Origin: a virus
DNA: 25,228 bases
Direction: 5' to 3' (one strand)
Virus record (IMG/VR): IMGVR_UViG_3300005613_000384
Location: 1-25,228 of that record
Part shown: positions 7,868 through 15,079 of the stretch, in pieces
Layout: each line of letters begins with the position of its first letter
Position numbering within the stretch: the first letter of the stretch is position 1
Translations under genes and position numbers: made by a program
Notes under the pieces: model-generated
What the model was told of the DNA's origin: nothing
What the model saw: only the letters and a program-made list of their open reading frames with translations
Database searches by the model: none

Positions 7868-9520
7868 CTATTTCAAGTCAAAGTTAGATTCTCGCCAGCC
7901 TTTAGTATATTTCTTATTTCTAAATTGGTCTGGACTCCATCTAGTAGAAGTTAAATTTCCGTTATGCCTAATATCTAAATTAGGTTTAGCAGATTCCCAA
8001 GTATCGCAAGTAGAATTATCAACTCTTTCAGCTCTTCTATGTGTACCAGGCTCAAAACCCATTTTTCTAACATTAAGATTCGGGTTTTCTTCTAGTATTT
8101 TAATACGTTTCATATAATGTTTAATAGCAAACTCTCTATTGACGCAAATTCCACTAACTTGTTTACAGTCATCAACTCTATAAGCGTGACCATCTTCCCA
8201 TCTAACTTTCCAAATATTAGTGTTGTAATACCAAACATCGTCTTTAGGAGGGGTAAAATCAAAGTGAGAAGGATCATAGAGGACGTCATGTTCGCAGAAG
8301 AACACATACTTAGTTTTTGAGGCTTCTAAAGCACTAAGAATTTGTTTAAACATGGTTAAGTAGCCTCGTTTTTCTTTAATACGGATATTAAAACCCATAT
8401 TATTCATTTTCTTTAGTGAAGCGGAGACAATAGGCAAGCCAATTTCTCTAAGTCTTTGCTGGACTTTATGAGCGATAGCCAGTTTAAGTTTGTTATCAGT
8501 GTAATAAATAATGCCTTTATTAGATCCAAATTTCTTTCCTTGCTCCATAACAAGATTTAAAACCTTATCATTTTCGCCAGTATGCCAGCCTGGAATTGGT
8601 TTAAACTTCTCAAGTAACCAAGATAGAGGTCTTTTTTGACCTTTCCAACGGTTATATAAAAACAGATCCCTAGAGTATTTTCTAGCGTGGTTTACTTGAC
8701 CTTTTTCATGTTTATATGGAAAACCAAAGTCGCCACCCTGAGTTCTGAACATATGGGCGTACCATGTCTTGCGATTCGTGACCAGACGACCGCCAGAAAG
8801 CCAGGTTTTGCAGGCGACTTCAGTTCCCTGTTGACCCCAAGAGCCAAACTCTTCTTCAGAAATATCTAGATCCCAATACTTTTTTTTAGTGAGCATGAAA
8901 CAAGATCCTTGAGATGAAAACGTATTAATAATGTCTCCTTCTTGTTTCTTTTTTAATGCCCCCCAGTATTGAAAATGAAGAGTAGTATCGAATCTATAAC
9001 ACTCAGATCTTCTGGATTTACGCCTTTCCCAGTAGATCTTTCGTTCAAATTCTTTACTATCACACTTGGAGTTAATACCTTTATTTTCCCCTGGATTCAT
9101 ACAATGGGTAGGGGTTGGAGATTGATACCATTCATTCCCACACTTTTTACATCGCCAATTAAAAGCGTGCAAGTTATACATAGCCGGGAGCATAGTCCAG
9201 TCATCGTGACCTTCCATAGCTTCCATCATTTTAACGTCAAAACCTTCATCGACTGCACAATGGGCATCGATTTTCATAACCCATTTACCTCTAGCAAGTT
9301 TGCAAGCATCATTAGTAGCTTTTCTTTGGCCAACTGCTTTGTTATGCTCGATAATAGTTACTCTTTCGTCATCTTTAAGAGCTGGATCAATCCAGCCACC
9401 ATCCATAACAACAATAATTTCAGTATTACCTCTAATATTCTCTAGGATGTTTTCTACAGTATTTTTAAGAAACATTTCGTTTCTAGCTGGAATAAGGATT
9501 GATAGATCTATCTTTTCCAT
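7868..9520 (-). CDS. Two-domain glycosyltransferase fusion (GT2 + second GT-like domain)
   Basis: The protein has 550 aa. Residues 4-270 form a GT-A glycosyltransferase of GT2 type: LSILIPARNE near the start, VVMDGGW, GQRKATNDACKLARGKW, and a DxH metal/nucleotide motif DAH at 85-87. A probable zinc ribbon is inserted (C124, C127, C140, C153). Residues 335-550 form a second unit with KYVFFCEHDVLYDPSHF, whose EHD at 410-412 replaces a DxD-type motif. The first half is a paralogue of the 241-aa protein at 12152-12877 (shared DAHC, QGSC, KTWYAH). The second half is a paralogue of the 253-aa protein at 10865-11626 (KYV...E(D/H)D(I/V)LY..SHF). It overlaps the dehydrogenase gene by 13 nt and ends the enzyme operon. 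The role is presumably transfer of sugars to a phage structure; the acceptor is not shown. Confidence 0.8.
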   Translation of the reverse strand: MEKIDLSILIPARNEMFLKNTVENILENIRGNTEIIVVMDGGWIDPALKDDERVTIIEHNKAVGQRKATNDACKLARGKWVMKIDAHCAVDEGFDVKMMEAMEGHDDWTMLPAMYNLHAFNWRCKKCGNEWYQSPTPTHCMNPGENKGINSKCDSKEFERKIYWERRKSRRSECYRFDTTLHFQYWGALKKKQEGDIINTFSSQGSCFMLTKKKYWDLDISEEEFGSWGQQGTEVACKTWLSGGRLVTNRKTWYAHMFRTQGGDFGFPYKHEKGQVNHARKYSRDLFLYNRWKGQKRPLSWLLEKFKPIPGWHTGENDKVLNLVMEQGKKFGSNKGIIYYTDNKLKLAIAHKVQQRLREIGLPIVSASLKKMNNMGFNIRIKEKRGYLTMFKQILSALEASKTKYVFFCEHDVLYDPSHFDFTPPKDDVWYYNTNIWKVRWEDGHAYRVDDCKQVSGICVNREFAIKHYMKRIKILEENPNLNVRKMGFEPGTHRRAERVDNSTCDTWESAKPNLDIRHNGNLTSTRWSPDQFRNKKYTKGWRESNFDLK

Positions 9521-10395
9521 AATGGCTTCTTTGGGATAAGTTGTACAGTGCTTTCAACATCTTTTCTTCTGGCTACATTTTCTTCAATAGAGTTTTCTAA
9601 TCGATATAAAGGGCGTCCAATCTTACGCATAAAATATGCAAGAGCGTTCATATCTTTAGGCAGGCACTTTCCAGACCATCCGGGGTTATTTGGGTAAACA
9701 TTAGAATGAGTCCTATTAAGTCTAGGATCTAAGGTTAAACCCTCTCTAATATTAGAAAAGCTAGCGTGCATAGTTTGAGCTACTTCAAAGACATCATTCC
9801 AGAAATCTACTCTTCTACTTATCCACATATTCTCACAATACTTAATAATTTCAGCTTCTTTATGGCTAACTAAGTAAATAGGGGCATCAGCGTGTAAAAC
9901 TTTCATAAACATTCTAGCCACTGCTTCACGAGCTACTTTATTTCCACCTATAATCTGGAAGGCATCTCTTCTTGGCTCTAATAATGGATGACCTAGAGTT
10001 TCACCGATATATTCAGGACTCATACAGACTGGTATTCCATGTTCTTTTTCTAGTCTTTCACTTGTACCAATTTCTACAGTAGATTTAATTAAGAAGTTAT
10101 CCACCATATCTTTATGGTTTTCCACACACTTTTCCACAATAGAAACATCACATTGACCTGTTTTAGGGTTCATTGGAGTAGGAACGCTAATAATAGCTAG
10201 ATCATAATGTTGGTGTCTAGTTACTGGTTTATTATCTGATACTCTTCTAAAATTACCTGTGCTATCGGTATAATTAGCAGTTTTAAAGTATTTACCCATG
10301 TATTGACCAACCCAGCCATACCCAATAAGTAAGACTTTAGGTTCTTTATTAATTACATCTGAGCTAGATTCTGGTTTTCCAAGTGTTTTAGCCAT
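9508..10395 (-). CDS. UDP-glucose/GDP-mannose dehydrogenase family protein (UDP-sugar 6-dehydrogenase type)
   Basis: The protein has 295 aa. An N-terminal Rossmann fold has GYGWVG at 25-30 (GxGxxG). It then shows family landmarks: IISVPTPM near 69-75, KSTVEIGTSE at 104-113 (the STVxxGT motif), SPEYIGE at 126-132, K185 in EIIKYCENM, and the catalytic cysteine C244 in GWSGKCLPKDMNAL. Known members oxidise a nucleotide-sugar C6 alcohol to a uronic acid using NAD+. At 295 aa it lacks most of the C-terminal UDP-binding domain of full-length enzymes (over 400 aa), so substrate binding may be altered or supplied by a partner. It overlaps the upstream SAM-fold gene by 43 nt and the downstream GT by 13 nt. 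It may make the activated uronic acid used by the neighbouring transferases. Confidence 0.8.
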   Translation of the reverse strand: MAKTLGKPESSSDVINKEPKVLLIGYGWVGQYMGKYFKTANYTDSTGNFRRVSDNKPVTRHQHYDLAIISVPTPMNPKTGQCDVSIVEKCVENHKDMVDNFLIKSTVEIGTSERLEKEHGIPVCMSPEYIGETLGHPLLEPRRDAFQIIGGNKVAREAVARMFMKVLHADAPIYLVSHKEAEIIKYCENMWISRRVDFWNDVFEVAQTMHASFSNIREGLTLDPRLNRTHSNVYPNNPGWSGKCLPKDMNALAYFMRKIGRPLYRLENSIEENVARRKDVESTVQLIPKKPLWKR

Positions 10396-10868
10396 GACAG
10401 ATCTTTCCTATTACTTAATACTAACGTATAGGGTTTACCAACTTTAGTAAACTCATATTTATACTTAAATTGATCGTAAATTTTATGATAGCTGTATGGT
10501 TTACCTTGTTCGCTATCATGTAGAACAATGTAATCTGCACTATCTTTATACTTAACTGCACTATATTTTCTCTTGTAAGCCGGGCGATGATCTATAAAGA
10601 CAATGCTTAGATCAGCTTGAATATTAAAGTCGTAATTCTCTACCCATTCGATAATATGATTTTTACCTCTATATTCTTCAAAGTTTTTAAACCAGTTAGC
10701 ATCGGATTCATAGGAGAAAACAGGGATATTTCTCTCAAGAGCCATCCAGTGTAATAAAGGAGTAGAACTCCAACCAACGCCAAGTTCTAGGATAGGTTTA
10801 TCAGCTTGGCTTATAAGCTTAACTAATACTGGGATATGGCTACCACACCAGGCAGTTGTTTTTTTCAT
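10353..10868 (-). CDS. SAM-methyltransferase-fold protein, 171 aa
   Basis: A class I methyltransferase-like glycine-rich loop occurs early (ILELGVGWSSTPLL at 26-39), followed by an acidic residue after the next strand (FSYESD, E54), a LSIVFIDHRPAYKR strand near 77-91, and a C-terminal IVLHDSE strand. These match motifs I, II and IV of small SAM-dependent methyltransferases of sugar or peptide type. The start overlaps the upstream stop as ATGA, and the 3' end runs 43 nt into the dehydrogenase gene. The protein is short and lacks an obvious substrate-binding cap. Methylation of a sugar hydroxyl or another surface group is a plausible role; the fold call is firmer than the reaction. Confidence 0.65.
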   Translation of the reverse strand: MKKTTAWCGSHIPVLVKLISQADKPILELGVGWSSTPLLHWMALERNIPVFSYESDANWFKNFEEYRGKNHIIEWVENYDFNIQADLSIVFIDHRPAYKRKYSAVKYKDSADYIVLHDSEQGKPYSYHKIYDQFKYKYEFTKVGKPYTLVLSNRKDLSWLKHLENQNLAQM

Positions 10869-11626
10869 TTTATTGGTTTATCTCCCCATAATTTAATAAT
10901 ATCACTAGCTTTACCCCATTCAGCGAGTTCAACGATTTTAATATCGCCATGACGTTTTCTAGTTCCTTGAGAAAGGAAGCCATAAGCTTGAGGATGAGAA
11001 AAGACAATAGAGGGGCTTTGAGAGTAAGTTTCGTAAGTATTTCTAACAGTTACTCTTAATTGTTTTTCATAACGTCCAGGATCGCCAAAGAATTTTAATA
11101 GGTCTTCTTCTTTGCCACCGTTTTTGACGTGTTTAGCAACTCTTTCAAATCTTTCTTGCATAGCATCAACTAGATAATCTTTTTCACATAGAAGTTGATT
11201 AACTACTTTGCGTTTACTTCTAAAAGAGAAAATAGGAGGATTAGTCCATGTAAATAAACTAACTTTATTCATGTCATAAACAAAGGTATTAGGTTTGGTT
11301 AGAAGATCTTTTTCTATCTGCCTAGAGTTAAAATGAGATTCGCTATAAAGGATATCATCTTCAGCCATAGCAACATACTTAGTTTTAGCTTTTTTAGCTC
11401 CGATTGTCATCTGCCTGTAGATATTAAGATGTGATCTACCAATATCACCTAAAACTATGTTTTCATATTCACCGTTGTTAAATTTCTTTACAGGCTTATG
11501 ACTAACTACAACTAAAGGAATATCGCCAATAGCTTTTTTTAATTGTTTCTTAGTATTTTTCAAGAAAAAAGGATTAGTTTCCTCAAGATGATTGCTAGTA
11601 TAGTAGACAACTGTTAAATCTTTCAT
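10865..11626 (-). CDS. Glycosyltransferase-like protein, 253 aa
   Basis: I choose the ATG at 11626, which overlaps the upstream TGA as ATGA, over an in-frame TTG at 11647. The protein starts MKDLTVVYYTSN, a beta-strand opening typical of GT-A folds. It continues PLVVVSHKP and GRSHLNIYRQMTIGAKKAKT, then KYVAMAEDDILYSESHF with an EDD/DxD-like centre at 89-91. The region around this motif is paralogous to the C-terminal half of the 550-aa fusion. The remaining 150 residues are basic and helical and carry no second motif I know. It probably uses a nucleotide sugar with a metal ion. It lies within the six-gene overlapping enzyme chain. Confidence 0.65.
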   Translation of the reverse strand: MKDLTVVYYTSNHLEETNPFFLKNTKKQLKKAIGDIPLVVVSHKPVKKFNNGEYENIVLGDIGRSHLNIYRQMTIGAKKAKTKYVAMAEDDILYSESHFNSRQIEKDLLTKPNTFVYDMNKVSLFTWTNPPIFSFRSKRKVVNQLLCEKDYLVDAMQERFERVAKHVKNGGKEEDLLKFFGDPGRYEKQLRVTVRNTYETYSQSPSIVFSHPQAYGFLSQGTRKRHGDIKIVELAEWGKASDIIKLWGDKPIK

Positions 11627-12162
11627 TTCTTTATAAACCACCAGCAAGGAGCTTGGTCATCTTTATGAACGCCAGTTGCTCTTGGAATAATATTTAACTC
11701 TATTTGGTGTGCTAGTGTATACGTTGTAATCGCCTTAAATACTCCACCGGTCTTGAAGTGATACATATCATGGCCGGAAACAATTCCTCCAGGTCTAACT
11801 TTCTTTGACCAGAGAATAATATCTGTCATTACGCTGTCAAAATGATGATCCCCGTCAATAAATACAAAATCTAAAGCTTCATCCATGATTTTTAGTGAAG
11901 CTTCTACTCCGGTAGTTCTTAAAATCTTAGCATTATGGGTACTTAATCTTTCCATAGCTTTTTCATAAGCTTTTTGTTGGTAGTCGTTACTTCGCCAGTT
12001 ACCCTCATATTTCATATATGGATCTACACAATAAAGCTGTAGTCCTGGGATTTCTTTGCATAATATTTCGGCATAGCGTCCGTCTGCTGTACCGATTTCT
12101 GCTCCATACTTAAAACCCTGTTTATTAAAGTGTTTAGCTAGTTCTATACGATCAGTTATCAT
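11623..12162 (-). CDS. Class I SAM-dependent methyltransferase, 179 aa
   Basis: Motif I is AEIGTADGRYAEIL at 21-34. It is followed by LYCVDPY (acidic residue binding the SAM ribose), KILRTTGVEASLKIMDEALD, then DFVFIDGDHHFDSVMTDI and VRPGGIVSGHDMYHF. The FIDGDH and GGxxxxHD pair is characteristic of the Methyltransf_24 group, which acts on sugars and other small or polymer-linked substrates. Length fits a complete domain. The start overlaps the upstream glycosyltransferase by 11 nt, and the stop forms ATGA with the next gene. By context it probably methylates a sugar made or transferred by the operon. Confidence 0.8.
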   Translation of the reverse strand: MITDRIELAKHFNKQGFKYGAEIGTADGRYAEILCKEIPGLQLYCVDPYMKYEGNWRSNDYQQKAYEKAMERLSTHNAKILRTTGVEASLKIMDEALDFVFIDGDHHFDSVMTDIILWSKKVRPGGIVSGHDMYHFKTGGVFKAITTYTLAHQIELNIIPRATGVHKDDQAPCWWFIKK

Positions 12163-12877
12163 AGAGTTTCCTTATTTCTTTTCTAACTTTTAATTGATCT
12201 TCGTTAAGTGAATAGCCTCTACCTTTAGTTTTATGGAAGTGTGCATACCATGTTTTAGTGTTACGCATGACTTTTCCACCTAGTTTTCCACATTTAATAG
12301 CTATTTCTTGAGCTTCTTGCCAAAAACCGCCGAATCTCTCTTCATCCATTAGATCTAATTTATTAAACCAGTCTTTAGTCATAAACCAGCAACTACCTTG
12401 AAATGATTCAGTTGGGATAATAGCGTTATCTTTACGCTCCAGAGTTGGTCTACCTTGTAGGTTTTCATCTAATTTCATCACATCAATAGGGTATTTAGCG
12501 TCTTTTCTTTCTTCAATCGCCCATTTCTTAGGGTTTAGGGGGTATCTTCTTGGGATTGTTACCCAATTATCTTTATGGTCTTTAATGAGTTTTTCATCAA
12601 AGCCTTTATCAAACATACAGTGAGCATCAGTTTTAAGGATATATTTACCTCTAGATAAAGCAACTCCAGAGTTTATTGCGTTCCTCATTCCTCTAGCTTT
12701 GGAATAATGAATGTAATTTACTCTGGAATCTTTACTATATTGACCAGGATTAAGCCACCAGCCATCTAAGATGATATAAATCTCGATTTGACCAGTGGCT
12801 TTATCTAATAAGTCTTCAACTGTTTGCCTTGTATATTCTTCATTCCTTGAAGGAATAATGATGGTTACTTTATCCAT
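12152..12877 (-). CDS. GT2-family glycosyltransferase, 241 aa
   Basis: The opening MDKVTIIIPSRNEEYTRQTV is a classic GT2 nucleotide-binding strand and loop. It is followed by IYIILDGWW, ARGMRNAINSGVALSRGKYI (the GxxxARNxG-like segment) and a DxH metal motif (TDAHC, D84-H86). FQGSCWFMTKDWF and TKTWYAHFHKTKG complete the catalytic half. The same landmarks occur in the first half of the 550-aa fusion, so the two are paralogues; this one lacks the zinc-ribbon insert. There is no membrane segment, so it acts in the cytoplasm. It is the first gene of the enzyme operon; a candidate promoter would place the transcript start at its ATG, although AAGG precedes it. Confidence 0.85.
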   Translation of the reverse strand: MDKVTIIIPSRNEEYTRQTVEDLLDKATGQIEIYIILDGWWLNPGQYSKDSRVNYIHYSKARGMRNAINSGVALSRGKYILKTDAHCMFDKGFDEKLIKDHKDNWVTIPRRYPLNPKKWAIEERKDAKYPIDVMKLDENLQGRPTLERKDNAIIPTESFQGSCWFMTKDWFNKLDLMDEERFGGFWQEAQEIAIKCGKLGGKVMRNTKTWYAHFHKTKGRGYSLNEDQLKVRKEIRKLYDN

Positions 12878-12883
12878 AACCTT

Positions 12884-12913
12884 AGTTTATTCCATTCAAC
12901 CGCTTCTAGTCAA
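12884..12913 (-). promoter_or_regulatory. Candidate sigma-70-like promoter for the glycosylation operon
   Basis: The minus strand has TTGACT (12908-12913), an 18-nt spacer and TAAACT (12884-12889). Six nucleotides then separate the -10 from the ATG at 12877, so initiation would fall at or next to the start codon (leaderless). The same geometry is seen at 16107-16136. Confidence 0.45.
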
Positions 12914-12918
12914 TAGGA

Positions 12919-13776
12919 CTATGCAGGAGGGAATGAAGGACTTGCACTAGGACTTAAGCTAGGGCTTGCACTTGGGCTAGAGCTTGCACTAGGACTTAAG
13001 CTTACACTTGTACTAGGACTCAAGCTAACACTTGCACTTGCACTTGCACTAGGGCTAGTACTTGCACTAGGACTTGCACTCACACTCACACTTGGGCTTA
13101 AACTCGCACTGGAGCTAGGGCTTGCACTTGGTGATTCAGAGGCACTAGGACTCTGACTTACCGAGGCTGATGGTGAAGCACTAGAACTTGGGCTAGCACT
13201 AACACTGACACTAGGACTTAAACTTACACTTAAACTTGGGCTAGCTGATTCGCTAACACTTCGGCTTAAACTTGGGCTATTACTAGGACTTGCACTTACA
13301 CTAACACTTGGGCTTGCACTTGGGCTAGCACTTGGGCTGGCACTAGAGCTAGGACTCAAGCTGACACTAACACTTGGACTTAAACTGACACTAGCACTAG
13401 GACTTGGGCTAACTGAAGCTGATCCAGCCTCACTTACCTTACTCCATGTGGAAGAGGTAGTCGATCCAGTATTGATATAAACGACAGTACCAGTACCATT
13501 TATTTTGTAAAAGGTTGCCCCTTTAGCAAAACCAGTATATCCGTTAGGAACTGTATTGCCTTCTGCTTCAAGGATAGTATCAGAGCTAGAAGCTTTGACG
13601 CTATTTCCTGAAGTTCTATATCTAAGTATTCTATTAGTTCTATAAGGTGCAAGAGCAGTTAAAAGATCGGCTTCTGTAGTAGTACGAATACCACTATCGA
13701 TAGCCTCAACACGAGCTAACTCTTTTTGAGTTAAAGCTGGCAAGTCTGATTTGACTTCAAATGTTGTAGATGCCAT
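12919..13776 (-). CDS. Virion surface protein with C-terminal Ser/Pro stalk, 285 aa
   Basis: Residues 1-118 form a compact domain (MASTTFEVKSDLPALTQKEL, then ILRYRTSGNSVKASSSD, ending VVYINTGSTTSSTWSKVSEA) whose last part is beta-rich and resembles phage head-fibre or decoration N-domains. Residues 121-281 are Ser/Pro/Ala/Val units of the SVSxSPS type, ending SFPPA. No enzyme motif or signal peptide is visible. It lies immediately downstream of the major capsid gene, separated by an inverted repeat, and immediately upstream of the glycosylation operon. I infer a capsid- or neck-attached fibre whose stalk is a candidate glycosylation substrate. The exact attachment site is unknown. Confidence 0.7.
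   Translation of the reverse strand: MASTTFEVKSDLPALTQKELARVEAIDSGIRTTTEADLLTALAPYRTNRILRYRTSGNSVKASSSDTILEAEGNTVPNGYTGFAKGATFYKINGTGTVVYINTGSTTSSTWSKVSEAGSASVSPSPSASVSLSPSVSVSLSPSSSASPSASPSASPSVSVSASPSNSPSLSRSVSESASPSLSVSLSPSVSVSASPSSSASPSASVSQSPSASESPSASPSSSASLSPSVSVSASPSASTSPSASASASVSLSPSTSVSLSPSASSSPSASPSLSPSASPSFPPA
12934..13416 (-). repeat. Ser/Pro low-complexity stalk, about 161 residues
   Basis: The segment encodes residues 121-281 of the 285-aa protein: SxSxSPS units with Val, Ala and Leu as the variable residue, more regular than the other two blocks. The DNA shows frequent (A/G)CTTGCACT and ACTAGG words but no exact long tandem unit. Confidence 0.88.
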
Positions 13777-13795
13777 TTTGCTCTTTCTATAACTT

Positions 13796-13836
13796 GAGCC
13801 TAGTATCTAGTGTTTTACCCCTAGAACACTAGGCTC
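13796..13836 (-). terminator. Inverted repeat downstream of the major capsid gene
   Basis: Outer arms GAGCCTAGT and ACTAGGCTC (9 bp, perfect) enclose a second pairing option, AACACTAG with CTAGTGTT, so two alternative hairpins can form. No U-run follows on the minus strand. It is better seen as a partial terminator, attenuator or 3'-end-protecting hairpin than as a canonical intrinsic terminator. Confidence 0.5.
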
Positions 13837-13860
13837 TTGTTATTAGTTACTTACTAATAT

Positions 13861-14976
13861 TTATGCAAAGGTTGCGAATAACTCGACAGCCATGTGTCTG
13901 CGAGAATCTGCAACTTTAGCACCGTATACAAAGAGATCTTTGTATGCTGAACCGAAGTTACCAATTAAATCTTCTTCAATAGTAGCTTCTAACATTTTTT
14001 CAGCGAAAGTCATCCAGTTAGAATGACCAGCTAAAATTCTATAACCGTCACTGTTGTTTCCGGTTAATCTGTTAGATCTGAAGATCTTCATTCCTAATAA
14101 TTCGGTGATTAAACCTTTTTTAACGAGTTCTGAATAAACTTCAGGAACGTGTAAAGCGACACCGCTTGCACGAACTAAAGTATTTTCAAATTCTGGAGGA
14201 ACGACCATCCATCTACCTTGATCTGGTACTGCGTTATTACTATATTTTTCAGCTTCATCTAATTTTTGTTTAACATTTGCAACGTATTGCAATAAATTAG
14301 TTGTAGTGATTTCCACTGCACTTGTAGCTTCAATAGTATATTCTGCACCTGCTCCAATAGCACCGCCAGTATATTGTGAATCGACATCATCGAGGTCGTC
14401 TTCAATTACAATGGAAGTAGCACTGGCAAAAGATTTAACTCTATACCATGCGGAATGACCAGTAGCTTTAAAGCCTCTGCCCACCATAGAAGAAGTAAAA
14501 GTAGTACCAGAACCGGTTACTGCACCAGTAGTTACATCAACTGTAACAGTACCGGTAGTGTAATCAGTACCTACACGATTACCAGCCCCAACATCAGCGT
14601 AAAGACCAAAAACAAACTCATCCATGTTTTTGTTTCTTTCGTCTGCTTTTTGAGCAACGACTGTAGAATGGGGATCTTTAATATAAGATTTCCAATTATC
14701 AATAGTCAATTCTTTCCAGTAGAAAGATTTCAATTGATCGATAGTTAATACTGCATTGTTTTCTAACAAGCTATCTGCTGTTAGATTAGCTCCGGTATAG
14801 TCCTTCTCGGAAATACGATCAAGATTCAAGATGTTGAGTTTAGAACCAACTTGGTTGATTTCACCTTGATAATCTCTATTGACGATAACGTCAGTTAGAG
14901 ATCGATCATACATTTCCTTGAGAAGTCTAGTGGAGAACCCTTGTGCTAGGGTTGTAGCTCTTGCTGAACCTGCCAT
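13861..14976 (-). CDS. Major capsid protein (HK97-fold candidate)
   Basis: I take the ATG at 14976 (MAGSARATTLAQGF), which has AAAGGA just upstream; the in-frame TTG at 14988 would fall inside a hairpin. The protein has 371 aa. Residues 10-135 resemble the coat N-arm, E-loop and spine helix (FSTRLLKEMYDRSLTDVIVN to KNMDEFVFGLY). Residues about 138-216 are a beta-rich insert (TGTVTVDVTTGAVTGSGTTF, then YRVKSFASATSIVIEDD) of a kind common in phage virion proteins. Residues 225-371 resume with RWMVVPPEFENTLV, GMKIFRSNRLTG and the C-terminal RRHMAVELFATFA. The order portal, scaffold candidate, then this gene supports the assignment. Its own promoter, 5' hairpin and 3' hairpin suggest separate high expression. 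Confidence 0.85.
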   Translation of the reverse strand: MAGSARATTLAQGFSTRLLKEMYDRSLTDVIVNRDYQGEINQVGSKLNILNLDRISEKDYTGANLTADSLLENNAVLTIDQLKSFYWKELTIDNWKSYIKDPHSTVVAQKADERNKNMDEFVFGLYADVGAGNRVGTDYTTGTVTVDVTTGAVTGSGTTFTSSMVGRGFKATGHSAWYRVKSFASATSIVIEDDLDDVDSQYTGGAIGAGAEYTIEATSAVEITTTNLLQYVANVKQKLDEAEKYSNNAVPDQGRWMVVPPEFENTLVRASGVALHVPEVYSELVKKGLITELLGMKIFRSNRLTGNNSDGYRILAGHSNWMTFAEKMLEATIEEDLIGNFGSAYKDLFVYGAKVADSRRHMAVELFATFA

Positions 14977-14986
14977 AGATCCTTTC

Positions 14987-15007
14987 AAGTTAATTAATAA
15001 TTAACTT
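14987..15007 (-). other. AT-rich hairpin in the major capsid 5' leader
   Basis: A perfect palindrome has 9-bp arms (AAGTTAATT and AATTAACTT) around a 3-nt loop. Its base lies directly before GAAAGGA and ten nt before the ATG. A 5'-terminal or leader hairpin next to the Shine-Dalgarno can stabilise mRNA or tune initiation. Confidence 0.5.
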
Positions 15008-15038
15008 ACCGGCTCTATGAGGTTAGGAAGTTGAGTAC

Positions 15039-15067
15039 AAATTACCGCAAAATCTCTATTTTGTCAA
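15039..15067 (-). promoter_or_regulatory. Candidate promoter for the major capsid gene
   Basis: The minus strand has a perfect -35 TTGACA (15062-15067), a 17-nt spacer and a weak -10 TAATTT (15039-15044), about 60 nt before the start codon and inside the only long gap between head genes. The spacer contains GCGGT just before the -10, a pentamer also present in the candidate promoters at 12884 and 16107. Confidence 0.5.
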
Positions 15068-15079
15068 GATGTGCAAGAA

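Noticed and set aside
8969-9539. Plus-strand frames of 158 and 79 codons
   Set aside because: They lie opposite the glycosyltransferase gene, whose motifs are clear; no plus-strand gene in the window has supporting signals.
13796-13836. Classical rho-independent terminator after the capsid gene
   Set aside because: No U-run follows the stem on the minus strand; kept only as a tentative hairpin.
14977-14988. TTG start adding four residues to the capsid protein
   Set aside because: The TTG overlaps the leader hairpin, and the Shine-Dalgarno AAAGGA fits the ATG at 14976.
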